7,687 bases of DNA from Salegentibacter sp. (GCA_024635815.1 JAGXIG010000034.1:1-7687); one strand, 5' to 3'. Counted from the stretch's first letter, positions 1 to 6,959 are shown. Numbers and translations are program-made. The notes: generated by a model not told the origin, from the sequence alone.

Positions 1-1
1 G

Positions 2-241
2 CCGGAAGTTGTAGGATCTGTATTCGCTTTAGAACCGGGAAGTGTGAGTAATCCTATTGCCGGAGAGAATGGAGTTTATGTAGTGGAGCTTGAAAGTAAA
101 AATGAAGCCCCGGCTATGAATTCTTACCGCGGAATCGCAGAGCAGGAAACTGCACAAAGAAGACAAAATGCATCTGAAAGACTTTTTGAAGCACTTCGTA
201 AAAAAGCAGATGTTGAAGATAATCGGGCGAGATTCTACTAG
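2..241 (+). CDS. 3' end of a probable periplasmic peptidyl-prolyl isomerase (SurA/PpiD-like)
   Basis: This is the last 79 codons of a gene that begins before the window, read in the frame starting at base 2 and ending in TAG at 239-241. The frame is open to the window edge, so the GTG at 44 is internal and not a start. The visible protein begins PEVVGSVFALEPGSVSNPI, continues with a short 'GENGVYVVELESK' stretch, then a charged helix, and ends in NRARFY. The phrase 'F.L.PG.VS.PI.G..G.YVV.L' is how the end of a parvulin-type PPIase domain or its neighbouring repeat reads in PpiD/SurA-like proteins, and long flavobacterial family members (about 700 residues) finish with a similar helix and an 'NR.KFY'-like tail. 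The role would be folding or quality control of outer-membrane and periplasmic proteins. No catalytic region is visible, so the call rests on C-terminal resemblance alone. Confidence 0.7.
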   Translation, partial: PEVVGSVFALEPGSVSNPIAGENGVYVVELESKNEAPAMNSYRGIAEQETAQRRQNASERLFEALRKKADVEDNRARFY

Positions 242-263
242 TAGAATAAGCCTTTAGAAACAC

Positions 264-297
264 AAAGCCCCGGTAAATTTTTACCGGGGCTTTTTTT
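264..297 (+). terminator. Strong intrinsic terminator after the isomerase gene
   Basis: GCCCCGGTAA (267-276) pairs with TTACCGGGGC (281-290) across a 4-base loop. The stem is extended by AAA (264-266) against the first T residues, and a run of seven T follows (291-297). It lies 23 bp after the TAG stop of the upstream gene, so it ends that transcript. The A-run before the stem could also give it some activity on the minus strand, but the mevalonate operon ends about 500 bp away, which makes it an unlikely main terminator for that operon. Confidence 0.93.
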
Positions 298-319
298 GTC
301 TAGTTCCTGAACACATTAG

Positions 320-400
320 ATGCTGAAACAATCCCGAAGTTGTCGGGACAGCATGATGAATCAAGATAATACGTCACCCTAAATTTATTTCAGAGTCTAA
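320..400. repeat. Degenerate REP-like palindromic element
   Basis: ATGCTG (320-325) pairs with CAGCAT (349-354). Inside it TCCCGA (332-337) pairs with TCGGGA (343-348), giving a nested hairpin with a one-sided A-rich bulge. It is followed by TACGTCACCCT (370-380) and a decayed palindrome around ACCCTAAAT / TTTCAGAGT. The combination 'TGCTGAAACAA' plus 'CGTCACCCT...TTTCAG.GTCTAA' resembles a dispersed intergenic repeat that I recall from marine Flavobacteriaceae genomes; that link is from memory and is inference. The mismatches suggest an old, decaying copy. Confidence 0.5.
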
Positions 401-424
401 AGCTGTTTCAAGATCAAAAAAGGA

Positions 425-451
425 ACTTCATTACGAACGAAGTGAAGTAAT
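425..451. repeat. Short palindromic repeat of the 'GATTACTTC...GTAATGA' type
   Basis: ACTTC (425-429) and ATTAC (430-434) are complementary to GAAGT (444-448) and GTAAT (447-451), so alternative small hairpins can form. Read on the minus strand the block is GATTACTTCACTTCGTTCGT followed by AATGAA. This resembles a widely dispersed bacterial intergenic repeat with a conserved 'GATTRCTTCG...CGYAATGA' pattern. The family link is from memory and not tested. Confidence 0.4.
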
Positions 452-473
452 CTCTAATTAGATTCCCAATGAT

Positions 474-489
474 GATCCTACGTCACCCT
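474..489 (+). repeat. Second copy of the TACGTCACCCT flank motif
   Basis: GATCCTACGTCACCCT here matches GATAATACGTCACCCT at 365-380 in 14 of 16 positions, with an exact 11-mer core (370-380 and 479-489). The two lie 109 bp apart in the same orientation, as expected from a partly duplicated or twice-inserted repeat unit. Confidence 0.5.
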
Positions 490-572
490 GAGACCCGTGA
501 TAAAAAAATTAGCTAACGTAGGAAAATGACTTTTTCGAGCAGCGAGTTTTAAACTCCGTGTGTGAGTGTAGA

Positions 573-627
573 AAATCAGCAGCGTTAATAATTTTTGAAG
601 CCCTGGAAAAAAATTAGTTGCTGATTT
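573..627. repeat. 9-bp inverted repeat with a 37-base spacer
   Basis: AAATCAGCA (573-581) is the exact reverse complement of TGCTGATTT (619-627). The pairing can extend inward by one G-T wobble and one C-G pair. No T-run follows, so it is not a standard intrinsic terminator. It may be part of a larger dispersed intergenic repeat or an untranslated RNA structure; nothing in the sequence decides which. Confidence 0.4.
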
Positions 628-671
628 GCGATTTTTTGACCTTGTTGCCAAAAAAACACCTCCACATAGGA

Positions 672-721
672 CGCCCTTTTTTGTTTCGTTTTTTGGGCGA
701 ACAAAAAATGAAAAAAGAAAC
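672..721. repeat. T/A-rich inverted repeat around a GGGCGAA core
   Basis: TTTTTTG (689-695) pairs with CAAAAAA (702-708) around the loop GGCGAA. Outside it, GTTTC (683-687) can pair with GAAAC (717-721) across imperfect T/A tracts. An alternative pairing joins CGCCC (672-676) with GGGCG (695-699). Neither strand ends the structure with a T-run in the right place for a classical terminator. It looks like a dispersed intergenic palindrome and not a gene part; the short ATG-led frame inside it (708 onward) is only five codons long. Confidence 0.4.
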
Positions 722-792
722 TTAAATAACAGGATATTTAAAATACATCCATGGTAACTCGTTTCAGAGTCTAAGATCTTTTAGGCGTTTCT

Positions 793-1710
793 TTAAAGAA
801 TAATATCTTCAAATTCGAAAATCGTTTTAAAACCTTTATTACCGAAATACTCAAAAACCTCTTCTTTTTCACCCGTAACCATAACAAAATCACCTCCCCA
901 GCCACCAAGACTTTTAACCGCGCCTTGAAAATCCGGGAAACGTTTTTGTTTCACTTTTGGTGTTTGTAATGCTTTTGAAAGTAAAGTCTCGTGAATATTG
1001 ATTAAAAGTTCGAACTCTGTTAACGTTGTGCAACTAGCAAACTGTTCTGTTAACGAAGATATTTTTTCAGTCAGTCCGATTTTATTGGCTTCGGGTAATG
1101 CCTTATAGTGAGCGATAGCATCACGGCTATTCTTTTTCTCATTTAAGTAAACGAAAAAGATATTTTCTGAAAATTCAGGATAAAAATTAGCTTTTAAAAC
1201 CGACGGTCCGTTTTCGGTAATTTGATAAGTTATCGGTCGGTTATTTTTCGCTGCTGCGATATCGTAACCACTACCACCAAAAGTGTTTTTAAGCAGTTTA
1301 TAGGCATCAATCTCAAACCAGTCGGCAATGTTGTTGATTAAAGTTGAAGACGTGCCTAAACCCCAGTTTTTGTTGAAATTTAATCTAGTATTAACCCTAA
1401 TTCCGGCTTTTTCTTCTGAAGATAATGCTGGGTTTAAATGATTGGCTTCGTTTAAGATTTGCAGCAGTTTTTCTGAAATTTTTTCGGTTTTAGAAATAAG
1501 CTGAAATTCATCATTTTTAAACTCAAACTTTGCCTGAAACCACAGTTTATCATTTTCATCATAACTATTCCACTCGATATTTTTTCCTTCAGAAGCTTTT
1601 ACTTCCAGCGATTGGCCAAATTTTATGGGAACAGCCAAAGCTTTTGCACCGTCTAAAACAGCATATTCCCCGGTAATTAAAAGTTTTCCGTTGCTGTAAA
1701 ACTCCTTCAT
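793..1710 (-). CDS. GYDIA-family GHMP kinase of the mevalonate pathway, likely phosphomevalonate kinase
   Basis: The 305-residue protein is a cytosolic GHMP-superfamily small-molecule kinase. Visible motifs are the N-terminal GKLLITGEYAVLDG (8-21), the ATP-binding WGLGTSST (116-123), GGSGYDIAAA (145-154), which contains the 'GYDIA' signature and a candidate catalytic Asp150, and the C-terminal glycine-rich GGWGGDF (269-275). The family acts on isoprenoid intermediates. 'GKL.I.GEYAV', 'GLG[ST]S' and 'GSGYDIA' read like phosphomevalonate kinase, whereas mevalonate kinase usually has GEHAVV and a GAGLGSSAA-type loop; assigning the second phosphorylation step is therefore my inference. The ATG lies inside an ATGA overlap with the stop of HMG-CoA reductase, so the two are very probably cotranscribed and translationally coupled. 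No convincing terminator is visible just after the stop. Annotations as mevalonate kinase or plain GHMP kinase are possible. Confidence 0.87.
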   Translation of the reverse strand: MKEFYSNGKLLITGEYAVLDGAKALAVPIKFGQSLEVKASEGKNIEWNSYDENDKLWFQAKFEFKNDEFQLISKTEKISEKLLQILNEANHLNPALSSEEKAGIRVNTRLNFNKNWGLGTSSTLINNIADWFEIDAYKLLKNTFGGSGYDIAAAKNNRPITYQITENGPSVLKANFYPEFSENIFFVYLNEKKNSRDAIAHYKALPEANKIGLTEKISSLTEQFASCTTLTEFELLINIHETLLSKALQTPKVKQKRFPDFQGAVKSLGGWGGDFVMVTGEKEEVFEYFGNKGFKTIFEFEDIIL

Positions 1711-3026
1711 AAATTTCTTAATTTTTTCAATTCTTCAACCGCGCTGCTGTGAGTTACGGTGTGTTTTGTGAAATATTGAGTGAGGGTCTTCTTCTCGGCT
1801 GCAGTGGCATTATGTTGATTTAAAATATTCATTAAATGCATTTTCATATGGCCTTGCTGAATTCCAGTGGTGGTTAAGGAATTAATCGCAGCAAAGTTTT
1901 GTGCAAGTCCGGCAACGGCCACAACTTTCATTAATTCCCTCGCCGTAGGCTGCTGTAAAATATCCAAAGCCAGTTTAACCAAAGGATGTAAGCTTGTTAA
2001 TCCTCCCACAGTTCCAAGCGCTAAAGGAATTTCAATCCAGAATTTAAAAATACCGTTTTCAAGGCTGGCGTGGGTTAAGCTAGAATACTTTCCATTTCTG
2101 GCGGCATACGCGTGAATACCGGCTTCTACTGCCCTAAAATCGTTTCCGGTAGCAAGAACAACAGCGTCAATTCCGTTCATAATCCCTTTGTTATGGGTCA
2201 CGGCACGATAAGGTTCAACTTCAGCAATATTCACTGCCTGAATGAATTTCTTCGCGAAATCTTTACCATTCATTTCTTTATTTTCATTGAGTTCCTCTAC
2301 CGGGCAGGAAACTTCAGCTCGCACTAAACATTCCGGCACATAATTGGAAAGAATACTCATGATGATTTCGATATCCTTTTCTTCCGAAGAAAAATCGGCA
2401 TACTGCTGAGCTTCATTTTCAAACACTTCGGCAAATTTTTCGAGACAGGAATTTATAAAATTTGCACCCATAGAATCTTTGGTTTCAAACTCGCAATGCA
2501 ACTGATAATAATTAGCGATTTCCGCAGCTTTATTTCGCAGTTTTACATCTAAAACCCCGCCGCCGCGTTTTTCCATATTTCGGGTAATAGGTTTTACCGC
2601 TTCCAGAAGTTTTGGTTTTGCAACTTCAAAAAAATGTGCCAGTTTTTCTTTATTTCCGAAGAAATTAAAATGAACCTGGCCTATTTTTTTGGTATCTATT
2701 ACTTCGGCTTTAAATCCGCCACGTGTTCTCCAGAACTTCGCGGCTTTACTCGCTGCAGCGATTACTGAACTTTCTTCAATCGCCATAGGAATCGCGAGTA
2801 AATCTCCGTTAATCAGGAAATTTGGGGCCAGGCCAAAAGGCAGATAGAAATTTGATAGTGTATTTTCGGTAAATTCGTCGTGAAGTTGTTGTAACCCGGA
2901 ATCTTCGTTCCAGTATTGTCTAAGAATGGCAACATCTTCGGGGCGGTCTTTCAGGTAGGTTTCAGCCAACCAGTCTATTTTTTCTTTCTTGGTAAGTTTG
3001 GAAAAGCCGCTGATAGGTTTTATCAT
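1707..3026 (-). CDS. Hydroxymethylglutaryl-CoA reductase, class II type
   Basis: The 439-residue cytosolic enzyme catalyses reduction of HMG-CoA to mevalonate (reversible in this class), the committing step of the mevalonate route to isoprenoids. It is soluble, with no membrane anchor, and has the usual length for bacterial class II enzymes. Catalytic residues fit the family: Glu in PMAIEESSV (Glu84), Lys in HNKGIMNGIDAV (Lys280), Asp in TGNDFRAVEAG (Asp296), and His in GIQQGHMKMHL (His393). The nucleotide-binding DSMGAN (184-189) and GTVGGLTSLHP (338-348) are also present. The start ATG at 3026 has a TAnnTTTG box about 23 bp upstream and no Shine-Dalgarno sequence, as is usual in Bacteroidota. 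It is first in an operon with the GHMP kinase, sharing ATGA. In an organism with a full mevalonate pathway it would run biosynthetically, although homologues in Pseudomonas mevalonii are degradative; the kinase partner favours biosynthesis. Confidence 0.96.
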   Translation of the reverse strand: MIKPISGFSKLTKKEKIDWLAETYLKDRPEDVAILRQYWNEDSGLQQLHDEFTENTLSNFYLPFGLAPNFLINGDLLAIPMAIEESSVIAAASKAAKFWRTRGGFKAEVIDTKKIGQVHFNFFGNKEKLAHFFEVAKPKLLEAVKPITRNMEKRGGGVLDVKLRNKAAEIANYYQLHCEFETKDSMGANFINSCLEKFAEVFENEAQQYADFSSEEKDIEIIMSILSNYVPECLVRAEVSCPVEELNENKEMNGKDFAKKFIQAVNIAEVEPYRAVTHNKGIMNGIDAVVLATGNDFRAVEAGIHAYAARNGKYSSLTHASLENGIFKFWIEIPLALGTVGGLTSLHPLVKLALDILQQPTARELMKVVAVAGLAQNFAAINSLTTTGIQQGHMKMHLMNILNQHNATAAEKKTLTQYFTKHTVTHSSAVEELKKLRNL

Positions 3027-3049
3027 TTTTTAAGCTAATTTATCGGGAG

Positions 3050-3057
3050 CAAAGATA
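3050..3057 (-). promoter_or_regulatory. Probable -7 box for the HMGR/GHMP kinase operon
   Basis: Read on the minus strand this is TATCTTTG, an exact match to the Bacteroidota primary sigma factor -7 consensus TAnnTTTG. It would place transcription start near 3044 and give a short, AT-rich leader of about 18 bases before the ATG at 3026. I see no good TTG at the expected -33 distance, so the upstream half is weak or degenerate. Confidence 0.65.
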
Positions 3058-3172
3058 CAATTGTTATTTAACGGAAGTGGGTTTTCTGATTTTAGAAAAT
3101 TCAGGAGAATATTTCTTTAACAAATCCTTAGTATTTAACACTCAAATTCTACTTTTTTTGCTGAAAATTTAG

Positions 3173-3180
3173 TAAACTTG
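3173..3180 (+). promoter_or_regulatory. Probable -7 box for the DPP IV/POT operon
   Basis: TAAACTTG matches the Bacteroidota -7 consensus TAnnTTTG at all but one position. Transcription would begin near 3186, leaving a leader of about 22 bases before the ATG at 3208. The last three bases of the box are the TTG that could otherwise be read as an upstream start codon, so if the box is real that TTG is not translated. No clear -33 TTG at normal spacing is seen. Confidence 0.5.
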
Positions 3181-3207
3181 GCAATCAAAATTCATTCTAT
3201 AAATTTT

Positions 3208-5379
3208 ATGAAGTTCTCCAAAATACTGGTTGGGTTGTTAATAGTGGTAACCTCAACAATTTACGCCCAGGATAAGGAAATTAGCCTCGAAGAAATTTAC
3301 GACGGCACCTTTAGGCAGGAACGTTTACAATCCCTACAATCTTTAGATAATGGTAAAGAATACCTGGTTTTAAATCGCGACCGCGACGCCAATACCACCA
3401 GCATAGATGTTTATTCTTACAAGAGTGGGGAAAAAGTTAGAAGCCTATTAAAGAGTGATGATCTTAGTGAAATTTCCGGATTTCAGGGGTTTGAACTTAG
3501 CGAAGAAGAGGATAAGATTTTGCTTTCTACAGAACTGGAGCAAATTTACAGACGTTCTTCTCGCGGAATCTACTATATCTACGATGTAGAAAATAAAAGC
3601 CTTACCAAATTAAGTGATAATAAAGTACAGGAGCCTACTTTTTCTCCAGATGCTTCTAAAGTGGCTTATGTTTTTGAAAATAATATCTTTATCTACGATA
3701 TCGCTTCAGGCGAAGAAACTCAGGTAACCACAGATGGTAAGAAAAATATCATTATTAACGGGGTGACCGATTGGGTGTACGAAGAAGAATTTGCCTTTGT
3801 TAGAGCTTTCGATTGGAATAAAAGCGGAACTCATCTAGCTTACTTGAAATTTGATGAAACCGAAGTTCCGGAATTTTCAATGAATATGTTTGGACAGGAT
3901 TTATATCCCAGTCAGCAGGTTTTTAAATATCCTAAAGCCGGAGAGGTTAATTCTGAAGTTTCCCTTTATACTTACGAGTTAGCAACTGAAGAAAGCGAAA
4001 AAGTGGAATTAGGAGATTATAAAGATTTTTATATCCCGAGAATAAAATGGACGCGGGATGCTGAAATTTTAAGTGTTCAGGTTCTAAACAGGCACCAAAA
4101 CAATTTAGATCTTATTTTTGTTGATGCTGAAGACAATGAAGCCGAAGTGGTAATGAACGAAACCGATGAGGCTTATATAGATATCACTAACAACCTGACT
4201 TTCCTTGAAGATAATAGCTTTATCTGGACCAGTGAAAAAGACGGCTGGAACCATATTTACCTCTATGATGAAGACGGGGACTTAGAAAACCAGGTTACCG
4301 AAGGAGAATGGGAAGTGACCAATTATTACGGGTATGATGAAGATTCTAAAAGAATTTTCTATCAAAGTACAGAAAACGGGAGTGTAAATCGTGATGTATA
4401 TTCCATTAAAATAAACGGGAAAAACAAAAAACGTTTAACCGAAAAAAAAGGAACTAATAGCGCTGATTTTAGTGCTGATTATACTTATTTCATCAACTCT
4501 TACACCAGCACTGAAACTCCGTACGAATTCACACTTCATAATGCCAAAAACGGAAAATTGGTTAGAAAAATTAAAGATAATTCGGCTTTACTTGAAAAAG
4601 AAGCGGCTTATAATTTCGCTCCAAAAGAATTGACCACCATTGAAATTAATGGTAATGAGCTTAATATGTCTATGATTAAGCCAACCGATTTTGATGAGAA
4701 CAAGAAATATCCGTTGTTGATGTTCCAATACTCAGGTCCCGGTTCACAGGAGGTTTCCAACTCCTATTTTGGAACTAACGATTACTGGTATCAACTACTT
4801 GCTAATGAAGGTTACATCATCGTTACAGTAGATGGTAGAGGAACCGGTTTTAAAGGAGCCGCTTTTAAGAAGGTTACTCAAAATGAATTGGGTAAATACG
4901 AAGTAGAGGACCAAATTGCTGCCGCAAAGAAACTGGGAGCAAGAGATTATATAGACGAAAACCGAATAGGAATTTGGGGATGGAGCTATGGTGGCTTTAT
5001 GTCTTCTAACGCTATCTTAAAAGGTAATGATACTTTCTCTATGGCCATAGCCGTAGCGCCGGTAATTAGCTGGAGATTTTACGATACTATCTATACTGAA
5101 AGATATATGACTACTCCACAGGAAAATCCTTCAGGATATGATGAAAACTCACCTATAAACCATGTAGAGAAATTAAAAGGAGATTATCTTTTAATTCACG
5201 GTGGGGGAGATGACAATGTACACTTACAAAATACTATGAGAATGGTTGAAGCTTTAGTACAGGCTAACAAGCAATTTGACTGGGCGATTTACCCGGACAG
5301 AAACCACGGAATCTATGGTGGGAATACAAGATTGCACCTTTATACAATGATGACAGATTTTATTAAAGAAAAACTATAA
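3208..5379 (+). CDS. Secreted dipeptidyl peptidase IV (S9 family serine peptidase)
   Basis: The 723-residue protein removes N-terminal dipeptides, typically X-Pro or X-Ala, from peptides. MKFSKILVGLLIVVTSTIYA looks like a signal peptide, cleaved before QDKEI, so it acts in the periplasm or on the envelope. An eight-bladed beta-propeller DPPIV_N domain (about 90-450) carries the amine-anchoring Glu pair in DWVYEEEFAF (Glu193-Glu194), with an Arg pair at 115-116 near the position of human Arg125. The C-terminal alpha/beta-hydrolase domain has the oxyanion Tyr508 (QYSGPGSQ), nucleophile Ser593 in GWSYGGF, Asp668 in HGGGDDNVH and His700 in DRNHGIYGG, all matching DPP IV. I chose ATG 3208 over the in-frame TTG at 3178: it places the signal peptide at the N-terminus and leaves room for the promoter. 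The transporter follows after 5 bp. Confidence 0.95.
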   Translation: MKFSKILVGLLIVVTSTIYAQDKEISLEEIYDGTFRQERLQSLQSLDNGKEYLVLNRDRDANTTSIDVYSYKSGEKVRSLLKSDDLSEISGFQGFELSEEEDKILLSTELEQIYRRSSRGIYYIYDVENKSLTKLSDNKVQEPTFSPDASKVAYVFENNIFIYDIASGEETQVTTDGKKNIIINGVTDWVYEEEFAFVRAFDWNKSGTHLAYLKFDETEVPEFSMNMFGQDLYPSQQVFKYPKAGEVNSEVSLYTYELATEESEKVELGDYKDFYIPRIKWTRDAEILSVQVLNRHQNNLDLIFVDAEDNEAEVVMNETDEAYIDITNNLTFLEDNSFIWTSEKDGWNHIYLYDEDGDLENQVTEGEWEVTNYYGYDEDSKRIFYQSTENGSVNRDVYSIKINGKNKKRLTEKKGTNSADFSADYTYFINSYTSTETPYEFTLHNAKNGKLVRKIKDNSALLEKEAAYNFAPKELTTIEINGNELNMSMIKPTDFDENKKYPLLMFQYSGPGSQEVSNSYFGTNDYWYQLLANEGYIIVTVDGRGTGFKGAAFKKVTQNELGKYEVEDQIAAAKKLGARDYIDENRIGIWGWSYGGFMSSNAILKGNDTFSMAIAVAPVISWRFYDTIYTERYMTTPQENPSGYDENSPINHVEKLKGDYLLIHGGGDDNVHLQNTMRMVEALVQANKQFDWAIYPDRNHGIYGGNTRLHLYTMMTDFIKEKL

Positions 5380-5384
5380 TCTAA

Positions 5385-6959
5385 ATGGCAACAGCAGCAA
5401 ACAGAGCCCCTCAGAAGGAATTATTTGGACACCCCATAGGACTTTATATCTTATTTTTTACCGAAATGTGGGAACGTTTTTCCTATTACGGAATGCGTGC
5501 TATCCTGGTTTTATATTTAGTAAGCGCTACTACAGACGGTAATGCCGGACTTGGTTGGACTCAAGGTGAAGCATTAGCCCTTTACGGTTGGTACACGATG
5601 CTGGTATATGTAGCATCAATTCCCGGAGGAATTATAGCAGATAAACTTCTGGGCCAAAAGAAAACGGTGTTATGGGGTGGAATTATACTTGTAGCAGGCC
5701 ACGGTATTTTGGCTGTAGAAGAAATGTGGGCGTTTTATTCAGGCCTGGGATTAATTATTGTTGGAGTAGGGATGCTTAAACCTAATATTTCTACAATGGT
5801 TGGTGGTTTATATAAACCCGGTGATATTAGAAGAGATAAAGGTTTTACTATTTTTTATATTGGGATTAACCTGGGAGCTTTTCTTTCCAGCCTTATTGTT
5901 GGTGGAGTGGGAGAATTTATAGGCTGGCACTGGGGCTTTGGTCTGGCCGGTATAGCAATGGCATTTGGCCTTATCGTTTATTTATGGGGGCAAAAATACC
6001 TGGTGAATGTGGGTAACTTATTATCTAAAGCAGAACGAAGCGAAGGAGCTTCCCTAACAGGATTGTTTGGAGATTTATTTAAGTCTCCTGTTCAATTAGT
6101 GATATCTGCACTTTTAATGATAGGCTCTATTTATATTCTTATTTCTGAATCAGTGCCTTACGGATTGCTTTGTATCTTTTTAACCCTGGTAATCGCTATG
6201 ATGCTTATGGTTTATAAAGATCTTACCACGCAGGTTATGAAAGATAGGTATGTGGTAATGCTATTATCCTTTATACTGGTAATTGTTTTTTGGGGTGCTT
6301 TTGAGCAGGCCGGTGGTTTGATGAATATCTACGCTTTAGATAAAACCAACAGGTCTTTACCTTTTGCAATTCCATTTATTGGAGATGAAGTTCCGGCTTC
6401 CTGGTTTCAGTCGTTAAATGCGCTATTTATCATATTTTTTGGGGTGCTGGTAGCCAATTTCTGGGCACGTAGAAAATTAAAGAATAAAGAAGCTTCATCC
6501 ATTTTCAAAATGGCAATAGGAGTTATTATAATGGGACTTGGTTTTGTGTTTATGGCTGCCGCTTCGGTTCAATTTGAAGCGAATGGATCTTCAGCAATGT
6601 ATTGGTTGGTGCTGGCATATTTATTCCATACCATAGGAGAATTAAGTTCTTCGCCGGTTGCACTTTCATTTATTACAAAATTAGCACCGATAAAATATGC
6701 TTCCTTAATGATGGGAGTTTACTTTGCAGCTACAGGCCTTGGAAACAAGCTTGCTGGAGTTTTAGGTGAGTTTGCATCAGATGCAGGTGATTTAGCAATA
6801 TTTTCAGGGATTACCATCTTTACAATTGCTTTTGCAGTAATCGTTTTAATAATGCTAAAACCTTTAAAACGACTAACACACGGAGTAGAAGATGAAGAGC
6901 GGGAAATGATGGAACAAGAGCAATATGAAATTGCAGATACCGAAAGAGACAGGAAATAA
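5385..6959 (+). CDS. Proton-coupled di/tripeptide transporter (POT/PTR2 family, MFS)
   Basis: The 524-residue inner-membrane protein has hydrophobic segments through its length, fitting the 14-helix bacterial POT layout. Family signatures are the proton-coupling ExxER motif in EMWERFSYYG (27-36), GMLKPNISTMVGGLY (129-143), the PTR2 signature FYIGINLGAF (157-166), FWGAFEQAGG (302-311) with Glu307, and GELSSSPVAL (418-427) with Glu419, which corresponds to the substrate-binding glutamate of the tenth core helix. The protein ends in a highly charged, acidic cytoplasmic tail (about 493-524). It begins 5 bp after the DPP IV stop, so both are almost certainly on one mRNA, and it probably imports the dipeptides that DPP IV releases. 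No Shine-Dalgarno sequence is seen. A terminator follows. The substrate class is well supported by the family; exact peptide preference is not visible. Confidence 0.95.
   Translation: MATAANRAPQKELFGHPIGLYILFFTEMWERFSYYGMRAILVLYLVSATTDGNAGLGWTQGEALALYGWYTMLVYVASIPGGIIADKLLGQKKTVLWGGIILVAGHGILAVEEMWAFYSGLGLIIVGVGMLKPNISTMVGGLYKPGDIRRDKGFTIFYIGINLGAFLSSLIVGGVGEFIGWHWGFGLAGIAMAFGLIVYLWGQKYLVNVGNLLSKAERSEGASLTGLFGDLFKSPVQLVISALLMIGSIYILISESVPYGLLCIFLTLVIAMMLMVYKDLTTQVMKDRYVVMLLSFILVIVFWGAFEQAGGLMNIYALDKTNRSLPFAIPFIGDEVPASWFQSLNALFIIFFGVLVANFWARRKLKNKEASSIFKMAIGVIIMGLGFVFMAAASVQFEANGSSAMYWLVLAYLFHTIGELSSSPVALSFITKLAPIKYASLMMGVYFAATGLGNKLAGVLGEFASDAGDLAIFSGITIFTIAFAVIVLIMLKPLKRLTHGVEDEEREMMEQEQYEIADTERDRK

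Larger units (their letters stand above)
298..792. other. Gene-free intergenic stretch with a repeat mosaic
   Basis: About 495 bp with no credible coding sequence on either strand. It holds several short palindromic or repeated blocks, listed separately: a REP-like hairpin and its flank (320-400), a second copy of the flank motif (474-489), a small palindrome (425-451), a 9-bp inverted repeat (573-581 with 619-627) and a T/A-rich inverted repeat (689-708). A 13-mer, TTTCAGAGTCTAA, occurs twice (388-400 and 762-774). The length and loose structure contrast with the tight spacing elsewhere in the window. I see no transposase, no target-site duplication and no clear terminator for the convergent minus strand operon. 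Confidence 0.75.

Noticed and set aside
44..241. A 65-residue gene starting at GTG 44
   Set aside because: The same frame is open back to base 2 and the upstream residues continue the family pattern, so GTG 44 is an internal valine codon of a truncated gene.
298..792. CRISPR array or insertion sequence
   Set aside because: The repeats are few, unequal and irregularly spaced, with no uniform spacers, transposase, terminal inverted repeats or target duplication.
789..800. Perfect 12-bp palindrome TTCTTTAAAGAA at the end of the GHMP kinase gene as a terminator
   Set aside because: It has no loop and no GC in the core, and no T-run follows on the minus strand. It is more likely a chance AT-rich palindrome.
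1867..2327. Two open frames on the plus strand (1867-2115 and 2112-2327)
   Set aside because: They lie antisense within the HMG-CoA reductase gene, whose conserved catalytic motifs cover the same bases. Their translations show no domain.
3058..3172. Riboswitch or leader peptide upstream of HMGR or DPP IV
   Set aside because: The predicted leaders are only about 18-22 bases long, too short for a riboswitch, and no short coding frame with a leader-like composition is visible.
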